This document shows positions 1 through 8,869 of a stretch of 52,102 nt of DNA, in pieces. The notes beneath the pieces were generated by a model, which saw only the letters and a program-made list of their open reading frames with translations, was not told the DNA's origin and did not search any database. Source of the stretch: an uncultured Hyphomicrobiales bacterium (GTDB taxonomy: Bacteria > Pseudomonadota > Alphaproteobacteria > Rhizobiales > Devosiaceae). The DNA is taken from NCBI GenBank assembly GCA_903842455.1, contig CAIMLX010000092.1, positions 1 through 52,102 of the forward strand, in the 5' to 3' direction. The position numbers and the translations under genes were made by a program. Position 1 is the stretch's first letter; every line of letters begins with the position of its first letter.

Positions 1-355
1 ATTTCCCCTTCTGTAGATCGAGGTAAGCGGTGCAGGTCTCCTCGAAGGTCTTGACCGCAGCCTTGGACAGTCTCTCCTTCTTCGTAGCCTGTCGCTTATC
101 GAGCGGGTCGATCCCTTTTGCCAAAAGTCCAAGGCAATCGCGTGCGGCGTCTCTGGCATGGGCAATCGTGGTTGTCGGGAAAATCCCAAGGCTCATGTCG
201 CGACGCTTGAGAGCGGTTGGGGACACGTACCGGAAAACCCACATCCCCCGACCCACTTTGCCATTGGATTTCAGCATCAAATTTGGGACCAATCCGTCCA
301 TGAACAGGTCCCCTTTCGCCTTGATGGTTTTGGCCGTTTTCTCTGTCAGTTTCAT
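1..355 (-). CDS. Tyrosine integrase, N-terminal part, cut by the left edge
   Basis: An open frame reads leftwards from an ATG at 355 and is still open at the window edge, giving 118 residues. It begins MKLTEKTAKTIKAKG and contains WVFRYVSP, SLGIFPTTTIAHARDAARD and LLAKGIDPLDKR. This order (short N-terminal beta segment, W-x-F/L-R-Y, then LG-x-F/Y-P-x-x-x-x-x-x-AR and a G-(I/K)-DP turn) is the Arm-DNA-binding (DUF4102) domain of P4-type tyrosine recombinases. These enzymes integrate and excise genomic islands and prophages. The catalytic domain (R-H-R-Y) would lie outside the window, so activity cannot be judged. No tRNA attachment site is visible beside the start. The assignment to P4-type integrases is firm; which element it belongs to is unknown. 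Confidence 0.85.
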   Translation of the reverse strand, partial: MKLTEKTAKTIKAKGDLFMDGLVPNLMLKSNGKVGRGMWVFRYVSPTALKRRDMSLGIFPTTTIAHARDAARDCLGLLAKGIDPLDKRQATKKERLSKAAVKTFEETCTAYLDLQKGK

Positions 356-794
356 GCGGCAGACCCTCAAATTTCTCCCACATATCCTACCACAATTTTC
401 TGAAACAGCCCACAACCGTGTGAAACAGCTTTTGCCGAAAAAATCTTACAAACAGTGGCTTAGCATGATCGCAGAACACGAAAGCTCACGCCTGAAATCG
501 AATAGTGGAGGTCATCCTCTCCCCCATCGCAGCGCCTGCTGCTCCCCCCTTCCGTCGGCTTCGCCGCCACCTTCCCCCGCAAGCGGGAGAAGGCCCGCTG
601 TGGCGCGGCCGATGCAACGCGCCTTCCTTCTCCCGCCTGCGGGGGAAGGTGCCGGCAGGCGGAAGGGGGGAGCAACACACGCAAGCCCTTGACGAGTTTC
701 GCCCCTATTGTCCCCGCCCCCTGCCGCCGTCCCCACTTATCCCCGCCCTCACCGCCTGCGTCATCCTCGTGCCCCACACGCAGGAGACACACCA
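356..794. other. Intergenic region between integrase and first chromosomal gene
   Basis: There is no convincing gene here. The first 160 bases are less GC-rich than what follows and would hold the integrase promoter and possibly an attachment core, but I see no tRNA and no clear direct repeat. The rest is taken up by the nested inverted repeat at 541-680 and a short spacer. Confidence 0.5.
541..680. repeat. Nested inverted-repeat element, copy A
   Basis: The outer arms GCTCCCCCCTTCCG (541-554) and CGGAAGGGGGGAGC (660-673) are perfect reverse complements. Inside them lies a second pair: an ACCTTCCCCCGC/GCGGGAGAAG stretch facing its near-perfect complement around 627-652. A second copy with the same right end lies at 3311-3456. 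This is a REP/MITE-like intergenic palindrome able to form a long cruciform or RNA hairpin. No transposase is attached. Confidence 0.8.
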
Positions 795-1163
795 ATGCCC
801 GAACGCCTCAAGCGCCCCCGGCTCCGGAGCATTCCACCACCCTCGCAGCGGCTCTATGGGGCGCTCGTCGCGGCCGTCTGGCAGATCGGGCGGATGCTCC
901 GCAGCCTCGAGGGGGCCGATGGCCTCACCCGCGAGCAGTCGGGCGAGATCATCGCGCTGCTGGTGCTCTGCCGGCGGGTCGCGGCGCGCGAGATGCGGCC
1001 GGTGTGGTCGCGTCACATCCCGGATCGCCGCCCGCCCGGCATCCCCGAGATCGTGGCGATGCTCGGCGAGGCCCGCACCCATCTCAACCGCATCCAGGAC
1101 CTGTGGGACGTGCGCCTCGCTGCCGCCGGGCTCGATTTCGGGCAGGAAACGCGCCCGGCGTGA
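795..1163 (+). CDS. Small conserved-type hypothetical protein, 122 aa
   Basis: The start ATG at 795 follows CAGGAGA at good spacing. A longer frame upstream exists but runs through repeat-flanking sequence and lacks a ribosome site. The protein begins MPERLKRPRLRS, is basic at the N-terminus and mostly helical, with repeated Arg/Leu/Ala stretches (LYGALVAAVWQIGRMLRSLEG). It has no signal peptide or cysteine motif. I do not recognise a family. The codon use (strong G/C third positions) matches the neighbouring housekeeping genes, which supports it being real. Confidence 0.6.
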   Translation: MPERLKRPRLRSIPPPSQRLYGALVAAVWQIGRMLRSLEGADGLTREQSGEIIALLVLCRRVAAREMRPVWSRHIPDRRPPGIPEIVAMLGEARTHLNRIQDLWDVRLAAAGLDFGQETRPA

Positions 1164-1485
1164 GGCAAGTTATCCCCGCGCTGTTGCGCCGTGCGACTCT
1201 CTCGATCGTCCCCTGCAGGGCGGGCGCTGCGCAACGAACGTGCGGCAGGGGATACCGGGGGTCGGGAAGTCGTTCCCGGCGGGCCGCGGTGCGAGCAACC
1301 GGCAGTTGGGCGTCTTCAGTGACGTCCGTGTCCGCTCCCTTGCATCCCCGTCCAACTCATCCCCGGTGACCGGCGAGGTGGAAGCCTCGTTACACTGCGG
1401 ACTACCCGCGTGGGGCAACCCCCTCGCCGGTCCCCGCCCATCCCATCAACCCGAGGCCGCAAGGCCGGCGGGTGCTTCGGCACGT
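1164..1485. other. Gene-free intergenic stretch
   Basis: This spacer of about 320 bases lies between two convergent genes. It is GC-rich and contains a TTATCCCCGCG string just after the stop codon, but no frame, hairpin terminator or repeat that I can support. Confidence 0.4.
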
Positions 1486-2094
1486 CTACGCGTCGGCTTC
1501 CAGCGCCGCGATCAGTTCGGTCTCGCTGGCATAATTCCCCAACTCCGCCAGCGCCGTTTCCAGCATGGCGACGCGCCGCTTGATCGTCGCGTGCTCGCCG
1601 GTCTTGGCCGCCACCTGGGCGCCCACGCGCTCGGCAAAAATGTTGCGGTCGGCGTCGGTCCGCTTGATGCGGCTCCGCAGCCCCTGCAGCGCAACGATCT
1701 CGGCGTCGATGCGCCGCAGCTTCAGCCGCGCCTCGGCGAGCCCGGTTTCCACCGCCGCCGCCATCTGCTTGATGAAATCCACCTGCTCGAGCTTCAGCCC
1801 CGTCGCCACCGCCGTCGCCACCGCCGCATCGAACATGTCGGCGAGGATCAGCGCCACCTCGCGCCGATAGCCCGACACCGCCTCGTCGTCGATGATCCCG
1901 GTCTCGTCGAACAGTCTTCGCGCATCGGGGTCGGACAGCAGGCCGAACGCCTTCACCACCAGCACGAACGCCTCCGCATCGCCGCCGCGATCGGGGTGCG
2001 CCACCTGCACCTTGCGGCGATAGGCGAGCTTGATCTCCGTGGCGGGGGCCATCCGGCCGATCCCGAGGATCAGATAGGGGTCGAAAACACTCAT
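1486..2094 (-). CDS. J-domain (DnaJ-like) protein, 202 aa
   Basis: The N-terminus is a J domain: DPYLILGIGRMAPATEIKLAYRRKVQVAHPDRGGD, with the diagnostic HPD tripeptide in VAHPDRGG near residues 32-34. J domains stimulate the ATPase of DnaK-type chaperones. No Gly/Phe linker or zinc-finger domain follows, so this is not canonical DnaJ. The remaining 130 residues are helical, with a coiled-coil-like region rich in Ala, Leu, Glu and Arg. The start at 2094 (MSVFDPYLIL) is preferred because a longer frame to 2166 adds a non-conserved leader. The gene is divergent from the HAD gene with under 100 bases between them. The client protein is unknown. Confidence 0.8.
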   Translation of the reverse strand: MSVFDPYLILGIGRMAPATEIKLAYRRKVQVAHPDRGGDAEAFVLVVKAFGLLSDPDARRLFDETGIIDDEAVSGYRREVALILADMFDAAVATAVATGLKLEQVDFIKQMAAAVETGLAEARLKLRRIDAEIVALQGLRSRIKRTDADRNIFAERVGAQVAAKTGEHATIKRRVAMLETALAELGNYASETELIAALEADA

Positions 2095-2188
2095 CAGGCC
2101 CCCCTGATAGCAGCCACTCGCAGCGGGTTGAAGCACCCATCCGTTCGGCCGACTTTCATCCGTCACCGAATGCGCCTATATCGCAACC

Positions 2189-2869
2189 ATGCCCCACACT
2201 GCCCCGCTTGCGCCGCTAAAACCCTTCTCCGCCATCGTCTTCGATATGGATGGCACTCTGCTCGATACCGAACTGGTGTTCCGCGAGATCGTCTACGACG
2301 TCTCCCGCGACCTCGGCTTCACCATGACCGATGCCGTGCACCACGCCATGGTCGGCTCCAGCCACGAGACCACCAACCAGCTGCTGGTCGAAGCCTACGG
2401 CGTCAGCTTCCCCTACACGCTGTTCGACGAGCAGTGCCGCACCCACATGCGCGTCCGCATGGAGCAGGCGGTGCCGGTAAAGGCCGGCGTGCATGAACTG
2501 CTGGCCGAGCTCAAGGCGCGCCGCATCCCCACCGCCGTCGCCACCTCCTCGCGCGCCGCCCACGCGTTGAGCCACCTCAATGCCGCCGGCCTGCTGTCGA
2601 GCTTCCACGCCATCGTCACCCGCGACGACGTCACGAACCCCAAGCCGCACCCCGAGCCCTATCTCACGGCGACGAGCCTGCTCGGCCTCGCCCCCGCCAG
2701 CTGCCTCGCCGTCGAGGATTCGCACTCGGGGGTTCGCGCCGCCGCCGCCGCCGGGCTGCAGACCATCATGGTGCCCGACCTCGTCCACCCGTCCGACGAG
2801 ATCATCGCGCTTTGCACGGCAGTGATGAGTTCGCTGCACGACCTGCGCGCCGCAGCCTTCGCGAGCTGA
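2189..2869 (+). CDS. HAD-superfamily hydrolase, phosphoglycolate/beta-phosphoglucomutase-like, 226 aa
   Basis: All HAD motifs are present. Motif I is FDMDGTLLDTE (Asp nucleophile and acid/base near residues 19-21), motif II is the Ser/Thr of TAVATSS, motif III is the Lys in NPKPHPEPYL, and motif IV is AVEDSHSGVRAAAAAG. The insert after motif I is a four-helix C1 cap, as in GPH and beta-PGM enzymes. It probably dephosphorylates a small phosphorylated metabolite. The substrate cannot be read from sequence. The gene is convergent with the HPr gene, with only two bases between the stop codons. Confidence 0.88.
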   Translation: MPHTAPLAPLKPFSAIVFDMDGTLLDTELVFREIVYDVSRDLGFTMTDAVHHAMVGSSHETTNQLLVEAYGVSFPYTLFDEQCRTHMRVRMEQAVPVKAGVHELLAELKARRIPTAVATSSRAAHALSHLNAAGLLSSFHAIVTRDDVTNPKPHPEPYLTATSLLGLAPASCLAVEDSHSGVRAAAAAGLQTIMVPDLVHPSDEIIALCTAVMSSLHDLRAAAFAS

Positions 2870-2871
2870 GT

Positions 2872-3183
2872 TCAGGCGGGGACGCCGTCAGCGTCTTCGT
2901 CGAAGCCGTTGTTGACCAGCGTGGTGATGGCATCGAGCGCCTCGCGGGCCTGCTTGCCGGTCGCCTGTACGAGAATGGTCGAGCCTGGGCCGGCGCCCAG
3001 CATCATCAGGCCCATGATCGAGTTGCCGTTCACCGCGGTGCCATCACGCACCACCTTTATCTCGGCCTCGAAGCACTCCGCCGTCCGCACGAACCGCGCC
3101 GAGGCCCGCGCATGCAGCCCCTTGCGATTGACGATGGTCAATTGCTGCGCAAGCGCCCGATCTGATCCTGCCGCTGTATCCAT
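2872..3183 (-). CDS. ptsH: HPr, phosphocarrier protein, 103 aa
   Basis: HPr passes phosphate from enzyme I to an EIIA. The sequence contains NRKGLHARASARF, with the phospho-accepting histidine at residue 24, and NGNSIMGLMMLGAG, with the regulatory serine at residue 55 that HPr kinase modifies. The length is typical plus a short N-terminal extension. The start ATG at 3183 is favoured because the upstream frame runs into non-conserved sequence. It is the last gene of the chvI-chvG-hprK-EIIA-HPr block. No sugar-transport EIIB/C is present, which fits the incomplete regulatory PTS of alphaproteobacteria. HPr here probably reports carbon or nitrogen state rather than moving sugar. Confidence 0.93.
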   Translation of the reverse strand: MDTAAGSDRALAQQLTIVNRKGLHARASARFVRTAECFEAEIKVVRDGTAVNGNSIMGLMMLGAGPGSTILVQATGKQAREALDAITTLVNNGFDEDADGVPA

Positions 3184-3310
3184 GGTGCGATTGTAGTGCG
3201 ATTTCCGCGGGGCTGCAAAGGGCTGAACATCGGCCCCGCCGCACGAGTTATCCCCGCGGGTTTCAGCAATGGCATTGATGATCCAGAACGGAAGGATTGG
3301 CAGGTGTACG

Positions 3311-3456
3311 TTGCTCCCCCCTCCACCGCCTACGGCGGTCCCCCTCCCCCGCAAGCGGGAGAGGATGGGCGTTCAGTCCACCGCGCAGCCAACAGCGATC
3401 CTTCTCCCGCCTGCGGGGGAAGGTGCCCGGCAGGGCGGAAGGGGGGAGCAACACAC
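3311..3456. repeat. Nested inverted-repeat element, copy B
   Basis: This is the same element as at 541-680. The right halves are nearly identical, from CTTCTCCCGCCTGCGGGGG through GGAAGGGGGGAGCAACAC. The left arm begins TTGCTCCCCCCT and pairs with the right end. It fills the 310-base gap between the EIIA and HPr genes, so it is probably transcribed as part of the operon and could affect HPr mRNA processing. Confidence 0.8.
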
Positions 3457-3493
3457 ACCGGTCTTCACTTCGACGGCCGGAGCCGTCAGACGC

Positions 3494-3892
3494 TCACCCG
3501 CCCAGCGTCTCGCTCGCCACGTTGATATACTTTCGCCCGGCCTCGGCCGCTGCCGCCACGGCTTTCTTGATGTCGAAGTCGGCGCGGATGCGGGCGAGCT
3601 TCACCAGCATGGGCAGGTTCACCCCGGCGATCACCTCGACCTCGCGCTGCTGCATGATCGAGATGGCTAGGTTGGAGGGGGTGCCGCCGAACATGTCGGT
3701 GAGGATCACCACGCCCTGCCCCTGGTCGGCGGCATCGACGGCGCGCACGATGTCCTCGCGGCGCTGCTCCATGTCGTCCTCGGGGCCGATGGCGATGGTC
3801 TCGACATGGTCCTGCGGGCCGACGACATGTTCGAGGGCAGATTTGAACTCATGGGCGAGCGCACCATGCGTCACCAGAACCATGCCGATCAT
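3494..3892 (-). CDS. PTS EIIA component, mannose family, 132 aa
   Basis: This is a cytosolic phospho-acceptor domain of the mannose/fructose EIIA fold. The active histidine lies in MVLVTHG (residue 9), and the family signature TDMFGGTPSN sits at mid-protein. It begins with ATG at 3892; a TTG one codon upstream is less likely. It lies between hprK and the HPr gene, the usual arrangement in Rhizobiales, where a lone EIIA-Man is phosphorylated by HPr and acts in regulation. No EIIB, C or D partner is present in the window. Confidence 0.92.
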   Translation of the reverse strand: MIGMVLVTHGALAHEFKSALEHVVGPQDHVETIAIGPEDDMEQRREDIVRAVDAADQGQGVVILTDMFGGTPSNLAISIMQQREVEVIAGVNLPMLVKLARIRADFDIKKAVAAAAEAGRKYINVASETLGG

Positions 3893-3974
3893 CAACTATC
3901 CCCACGCACTGGTTCGGGCGGAGCGCTTCTGCGCCGCGTCAGGTGGGGGAGTTTTGCCCCCGGGGGCCCATGAT

Positions 3975-4460
3975 TCAAGTGGTTTTTTGTCGCGTCTTGC
4001 CACGTGGTGAACCCACGGCCCGGATCGCCTCGCGCACCAGCAGCAACTGGTGCCGGGCATCGACCACGCCATTGCGCGGCACCGGGGCGCGCGCCAGCGT
4101 CACGCCGAACAGTTCGGTGGTCAGTTCGGTTTCCTCCACCATCCGCTCCAGCGTCTCCACCAGGTCGATCACGAGGTGCAGCGGCGCTTCGGCAACGAAC
4201 GGCCGGCTGACGATGCCACGGCCGCGCAGTTCGGCCAGCCCCTCGATGGTTTTCGGCGCCCTGAGCGTCAGCGTACCGTCAGCGACGAGGATGTCGACCC
4301 GGTCATCCGACACCAGCTTTGCCGGTTTGCCGCGCGCTTCCCACGCATCGATCAGCTCGAGCGCCAGCAGCGACTTTCCGGCTCCCGACGGGCCGCGCAG
4401 GATCAGGCCCACCCCGTCGAGCACCAGCGCCGTGGCGTGGATATTGTGCGTCTCGCTCAT
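3975..4460 (-). CDS. hprK: HPr kinase/phosphorylase, short alphaproteobacterial form, 161 aa
   Basis: This is the kinase that phosphorylates the regulatory serine of HPr. The Walker A motif GPSGAGKS lies at residues 23-30, and SDDRVDI and LRGRGIVSRPFV correspond to the catalytic core and HprK signature. At about half the length of the Firmicutes enzyme it lacks the N-terminal domain, which is normal for alphaproteobacteria. Its start overlaps the chvG stop by four bases (ATGA), so translation is coupled to the sensor kinase. This links carbon/PTS signalling to the envelope two-component system. Confidence 0.92.
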   Translation of the reverse strand: MSETHNIHATALVLDGVGLILRGPSGAGKSLLALELIDAWEARGKPAKLVSDDRVDILVADGTLTLRAPKTIEGLAELRGRGIVSRPFVAEAPLHLVIDLVETLERMVEETELTTELFGVTLARAPVPRNGVVDARHQLLLVREAIRAVGSPRGKTRQKTT

Positions 4461-6256
4461 CTGCGGCGCTCGATGCCGGCCCGGCGGAGGGTCACGGTAA
4501 AGTGCGCGCCCGAGCGGTCGGTCCGGTTGGCAGCGACGATCTTGCCGCCATGTGCCTCGATGATCTGCCGCGAAATCGCGAGGCCCAGGCCAGAGTGGTC
4601 GCCGAACGATTCGCCCTCCGGCCGGTCGGTATAGAACCGCTGGAAGATGCGCGAGATATCGCCCCGGATCCCTGGGCCTTCGTCGGTCACGGACAGGGTC
4701 AGCGTCTCCTCCGTCGTGCCGATCACCACCGTCACCTTGCCGCCCTCGGGCGAAAAGCTGACCGCGTTGTCGATCAGGTTGTTCAGCACCTGCGCCAGCC
4801 GGCTGTCATAGCCCAGCACGATCGGCGCCAGCTTGCCGACTCGCTTCTCGAGCACGACGTCGACCGAGCGCTTCTGCGCCACGTCCTTCTGGATCGACAC
4901 CATGGCGTCGGCCAGTTGGCCCATGTCCACAGGCTCGGCGCTCTGTCGCGCCAGTTCGGCGTCGAGCCGGCTGGCGTTCGAGATGTCGGAGATCAGCCGG
5001 TCGAGCCGGCGCACGTCGTGCTGGATGATTTCGTTGAGCCGTTCGCGATCCTCGGCGCGCTTGGCGCGCGGCAGCGTCTCCACGGCGGAGCGGAGCGAGG
5101 TCAGCGGGTTCTTCAGTTCGTGCGCCACGTCCGCGGCGAACCGCTCGATCCCCTCGATGCGGCCGTAAAGGGCGGACGTCATCGATCGCAGGGCGCGGCT
5201 GAGATGGCCTACTTCATCCGAGCGGTCGGTAAAGTCCGGAATTTCGGCCCGGCTGGTTATCGTCGATTGCACCTTCTCGGCCGCCCCGGCCAGCCGGCGC
5301 AGCGGTCCGGCTATGGTGCTGGCGAGCAGCAGCGACAGGATGATCGTCACCGCTCCCGCCACCAGCGCGATCCGCAGGATACCCCAGCGCTCGGCCGTGG
5401 CGATCTGGTCGATGTCGCCCGGCTGGGTGGAGAGCAGCAGCACGCCCACCGTGGCGCGCAGGCGCTGCACCGGCACCGCGACGGAGACCACCAGCTGGTG
5501 CTTGCTGTCCACCCGCACGATGGCGGTCGCCTGGCCGGTCAGCGACGCCGCCACTTCGGGGTATTTCGTCCCCTCGTCAGCGCCGAACTCCTGATATTGC
5601 GGGTAGTCGTCGCCGGGCAGCCAATCGACGATGACGTTCCACCAGTCGTAGAGGAAAAAGCTCTGCGCCTCGGCCGGCCTGGTCACCTGCCGCAGCACCT
5701 CGCCGCGCGCATAGAGGTTCGTGCTGTCGAGGATCAGCAGCCCCTGCTGGTCGTAGATGCGGGCCCGGGTGCGGGTCGGCGTCACCAGGTTGCGCAGCAA
5801 CGGTGCGACGCGCTCGGGGTTAATCGGAAACTCGAGGCTGGGGTCGAAGAAGCTCAGCGGCGACACCGCGTTGGCGCCCTGCACGTCGAGCAGCCGGTCC
5901 GGATCGACCTGGATCACGTCGCTGTCGACCGTCGCCGACGCCGCGATCGCCGCCGCGATGATCTCGCCCTGCACGCGCAGGCTCTGCACCCGGGCCTCGA
6001 TCAGTCCGGTGCGCCACTGGTTGAGGAACAGGATGCCCACCACCAGCACGGCAAGACCGGCGAGGTTCAGCACGATGATGCGCTGGGTCAGGCTCGAAAA
6101 GATGGTCAGCTCGAGCAGGCGCTTGACCCGTGCGAGACCCAGCAGCGTGTAATGGCCGACAATTCCGGCTATCTGGTTCACGCGGCTCGGGCGCACGGAG
6201 CCCGTCTCCGGGGAAGCGGGCGCGGAACCCGGCAGCTCCTCTTCGGTGACGGCCAA
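4457..6256 (-). CDS. chvG: ChvG-type sensor histidine kinase, 599 aa
   Basis: This is an inner-membrane kinase of the ChvG/ChvI (ExoS/ChvI, BvrS/BvrR) system, which responds to acid and envelope stress. A cytosolic leader is followed by TM1 (about residues 59-79), a periplasmic sensor domain of roughly 210 residues, TM2 (WGILRIALVAGAVTIILSLLL) and a HAMP region ending in DRSDEVGHLSRAL. The H-box is FAADVAHELKNPLTS with His379 as phospho-acceptor. The N-box NLIDNAVSF and G-boxes DEGPGI and SGLGLAI follow. It starts nine bases after chvI and ends overlapping hprK, forming an operon. In S. meliloti, A. tumefaciens and Brucella the orthologue is important for envelope and host-related functions. 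Confidence 0.94.
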   Translation of the reverse strand: MAVTEEELPGSAPASPETGSVRPSRVNQIAGIVGHYTLLGLARVKRLLELTIFSSLTQRIIVLNLAGLAVLVVGILFLNQWRTGLIEARVQSLRVQGEIIAAAIAASATVDSDVIQVDPDRLLDVQGANAVSPLSFFDPSLEFPINPERVAPLLRNLVTPTRTRARIYDQQGLLILDSTNLYARGEVLRQVTRPAEAQSFFLYDWWNVIVDWLPGDDYPQYQEFGADEGTKYPEVAASLTGQATAIVRVDSKHQLVVSVAVPVQRLRATVGVLLLSTQPGDIDQIATAERWGILRIALVAGAVTIILSLLLASTIAGPLRRLAGAAEKVQSTITSRAEIPDFTDRSDEVGHLSRALRSMTSALYGRIEGIERFAADVAHELKNPLTSLRSAVETLPRAKRAEDRERLNEIIQHDVRRLDRLISDISNASRLDAELARQSAEPVDMGQLADAMVSIQKDVAQKRSVDVVLEKRVGKLAPIVLGYDSRLAQVLNNLIDNAVSFSPEGGKVTVVIGTTEETLTLSVTDEGPGIRGDISRIFQRFYTDRPEGESFGDHSGLGLAISRQIIEAHGGKIVAANRTDRSGAHFTVTLRRAGIERRR

Positions 6257-6265
6257 GAGATCCCC

Positions 6266-6985
6266 TTATTGCTCCTTGAAGCGATAGCCTACGCCATACA
6301 GGGTTTCGATCATCTCGAAATCGTCGTCAACCACCTTGAACTTCTTGCGCAGCCGCTTGATGTGGCTGTCGATGGTGCGATCGTCGACATACACCTGGTC
6401 GTCATAGGCGGCGTCCATCAGCGCATTGCGCGATTTTACCACGCCGGGCCGCAGCGCCAGGGCCTGCAGGATCAGGAATTCGGTGACCGTCAGGGTAACG
6501 CGCTGGCCTTTCCAGGTGCAGGTGTGGCGCTCCTCGTCCATCACCAGCGAGCCGCGCTCGATCAGCGCCTTGGACGGCGAGGACTCCGAGCCCGGCGCGC
6601 CGGCCGGGGCCGACGGATCACGCGGCGCGGCGCGGCGCAGTACCGATTTCACCCGCTCCACCAGCAAGCGCTGGCTGAACGGCTTGGTGATGAAATCGTC
6701 GGCACCCATCTTGAGCCCGAACAGCTCGTCGATCTCCTCGTCCTTGGAGGTGAGGAAGATCACCGGGACGTCGGATTTTTGGCGCAGGCGGCGGAGCAGT
6801 TCCATGCCGTCCATGCGCGGCATCTTGATGTCGAGGATCGCAAGGTCCGGCCGATCGGCGGTCAGGCCCTCCAGCCCGGAAGCGCCATCGGTGTAGGTGG
6901 CGACCGAGTACCCTTCCGCCTCGAGCGTCAGAGACACCGACGTCAGGATATTGCGGTCGTCGTCTACCAGGGCGATCTTGGGCAT
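6266..6985 (-). CDS. chvI: ChvI-type response regulator, OmpR family, 239 aa
   Basis: The receiver domain has the acidic pocket VDDDRN, phospho-acceptor Asp52 in [13 protein letters not shown] and the conserved lysine in [14 protein letters not shown]. It is followed by an OmpR/PhoB winged helix ([17 protein letters not shown], then [16 protein letters not shown] and YGVGYRFKE). The start at 6985 follows AAGGGAAC. It is the first gene of the minus-strand block and divergent from pckA, an arrangement shared with Agrobacterium and Sinorhizobium. Transcription from the 254-base gap is likely to serve both directions. Confidence 0.95.
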   Translation of the reverse strand: MPKIALVDDDRNILTSVSLTLEAEGYSVATYTDGASGLEGLTADRPDLAILDIKMPRMDGMELLRRLRQKSDVPVIFLTSKDEEIDELFGLKMGADDFITKPFSQRLLVERVKSVLRRAAPRDPSAPAGAPGSESSPSKALIERGSLVMDEERHTCTWKGQRVTLTVTEFLILQALALRPGVVKSRNALMDAAYDDQVYVDDRTIDSHIKRLRKKFKVVDDDFEMIETLYGVGYRFKEQ

Positions 6986-7239
6986 CTAGTTCCCTTTCAT
7001 CCGCGCCATCAGCAGCGCCCGACCACACTCATCGCAGCCGGTGAATTGTCGCAACCTTTGACTGCCACAATTGCGCAGAAATAAGGCGCGTCCGTGTTTT
7101 GTTCCGGCGGGGCGTCGCCAAACGGCCAAGAGACTTCTGTCTTACGACGAGTTTGGGGATGGGCGCGGGAGGCTTCAAGCACCTAACTCTCCCTGATCGA
7201 CGGGCCGGAGGGCGGCCCGCTAGCCGAGGACCCGCGACC

Positions 7240-8793
7240 ATGGCCGCGACTTTCCATAGCGATATCGAACTGAAGATCACCGCCCGGGCAGCATCCCTTG
7301 CCTGGGACGAATTGCCTCCCACCCTGGTCGAGGCTGCCCTGACGGCGGGCGAAGGCCGCCTCGCCACCGGCGGCGCACTCGCCGTCACCACCGGCGTCTT
7401 CACCGGCCGTTCGGTCAAGGACAAGTTCATCGTCCGCGATGGCCTGACCGAGGACAAGGTCTGGTGGGACAACAGCCAGTCGATCAGCCCGGCACAGTTC
7501 GAATTGCTGCTCGCCGACATGCTCGCTGCCACCGGCGACAAGACGCTGCACGCCCAGCACCTGCTGGCCGGAGCCGACCCCCGGCACGAGCTTGCCGTCA
7601 GCGTCTTCACCGAAACCGCCTGGCATGCGCTGTTCATCCGCAACCTGCTGATCCGCCCGGATGCACCGGCCGGTCGCACCGATGTCACCATCCTGCACCT
7701 GCCGAGCTTCGAGGCCGATCCCGCCCGCCACGGTACTCGCACCGGCACGGTGATCGCGCTCGACATGGCCCGGAAGCTGGTCCTCATCGGCGGCACCGCC
7801 TATGCCGGCGAGATCAAGAAGAGCGTGTTCTCTCTGTTCAACTTCCACGCCCCGCTCAATGACGTGCTGCCCATGCACTGCTCGGCCAATGTCGGCGACG
7901 AAGGCGACGTGGCGCTGTTCTTCGGCCTGTCGGGTACCGGCAAGACCACCCTGTCGAACGATCCCAAACGCCTGCTGATCGGCGACGACGAGCATGGCTG
8001 GACCACCGACGGTGTCTTCAACCTCGAAGGCGGGTGCTACGCCAAGACCGTGAAGCTCAGCCCATCCGCCGAGCCCGAGATCCACGCCGCCACGCAGGCC
8101 TTCGGCACCGTGCTCGAGAACCTCAAGCTCGATGACAAGCTGGTGCCGCTCTACGACGACACCTCGCTCACCGAAAACACCCGCGCCGCCTACCCGCTCG
8201 AAACCCTGCCGGTTGTCGCCGAGGGCGGCGTCGGCGGTACGCCCCGCACCGTGGTGTTCCTCACCGCCGATGCGTTCGGGGTGCTGCCGCCGATCGCCCG
8301 CCTCACGCCCCAGCAGGCGGCTTACCACTTCCTGTCGGGCTACACTGCAAAGGTGGCGGGCACCGAGCGCGGCGTGACCGAGCCGGTCGCCACCTTCTCG
8401 GCCTGCTTCGGCGCCCCATTCATGCCGCTGCATCCCACCGTCTACGGCCGTATGCTGGAAGACCGGCTCAAGGCGTCGGGCGCCCGCGTCTTCCTCATCA
8501 ACACCGGCTGGACCGGCGGCGGCTATGGCGTCGGCAAGCGTATCGACATCGCCACGACCCGCCGCCTGCTCGACGCCGCCATCTCGGGAGAACTCGATGA
8601 CGCCCAGATGCGGATCGAACCGCTGTTCGGCATGGAGGTCCCCCTCCGCGTCGAGGGCATCGTTCCTCGCGCCCTCGACCCGCGCGCCAACTGGGCCGAC
8701 GTCAGCGCATACGACGCAATGGCGGCCAGGCTGCAGTCCCTGTTCGCCGAGAACTACCGGAAGTTCGAAGATGTGCGGGTGGCTGCCGAATAG
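7240..8793 (+). CDS. pckA: Phosphoenolpyruvate carboxykinase (ATP), 517 aa
   Basis: It converts oxaloacetate plus ATP to PEP and CO2, the entry to gluconeogenesis. The kinase-1a P-loop GLSGTGKT lies at residues 229-236, the kinase-2 motif LLIGDDEHGWT follows, and the PEPCK signature region (SLFNFHAPLNDVLPMHCSANVG) precedes. The length matches the ATP-dependent family. The start ATG at 7240 follows CCGAGGA; the frame is open further upstream but non-conserved. A strong terminator follows at 8820. Its placement beside chvI suggests a conserved link between envelope signalling and C4 growth, although direct control is not visible. Confidence 0.96.
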   Translation: MAATFHSDIELKITARAASLAWDELPPTLVEAALTAGEGRLATGGALAVTTGVFTGRSVKDKFIVRDGLTEDKVWWDNSQSISPAQFELLLADMLAATGDKTLHAQHLLAGADPRHELAVSVFTETAWHALFIRNLLIRPDAPAGRTDVTILHLPSFEADPARHGTRTGTVIALDMARKLVLIGGTAYAGEIKKSVFSLFNFHAPLNDVLPMHCSANVGDEGDVALFFGLSGTGKTTLSNDPKRLLIGDDEHGWTTDGVFNLEGGCYAKTVKLSPSAEPEIHAATQAFGTVLENLKLDDKLVPLYDDTSLTENTRAAYPLETLPVVAEGGVGGTPRTVVFLTADAFGVLPPIARLTPQQAAYHFLSGYTAKVAGTERGVTEPVATFSACFGAPFMPLHPTVYGRMLEDRLKASGARVFLINTGWTGGGYGVGKRIDIATTRRLLDAAISGELDDAQMRIEPLFGMEVPLRVEGIVPRALDPRANWADVSAYDAMAARLQSLFAENYRKFEDVRVAAE

Positions 8794-8819
8794 CAGCAGG
8801 CACCACGCAACCGAAAAAC

Positions 8820-8845
8820 AAAAGGCCCGCTCCGGCGGGCCTTTT
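8820..8845 (+). terminator. Rho-independent terminator of pckA
   Basis: The arms AAAAGGCCCGC and GCGGGCCTTTT pair around a TCCG loop, with the 3' arm ending in four Ts. It sits 27 bases after the pckA stop. It could also serve the convergent wall-hydrolase gene, since the hairpin has A/T tracts on both sides. Confidence 0.85.
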
Positions 8846-8869
8846 CACGTCCGGCCGTTCAGCCTGCGT

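Noticed and set aside
738-3258. Repeated TTATCCCC strings (738, 1170, 3248) resembling DnaA boxes
   Set aside because: They differ from the DnaA consensus at the key A, are far apart, and there is no A/T-rich unwinding region or origin-linked gene beside them.
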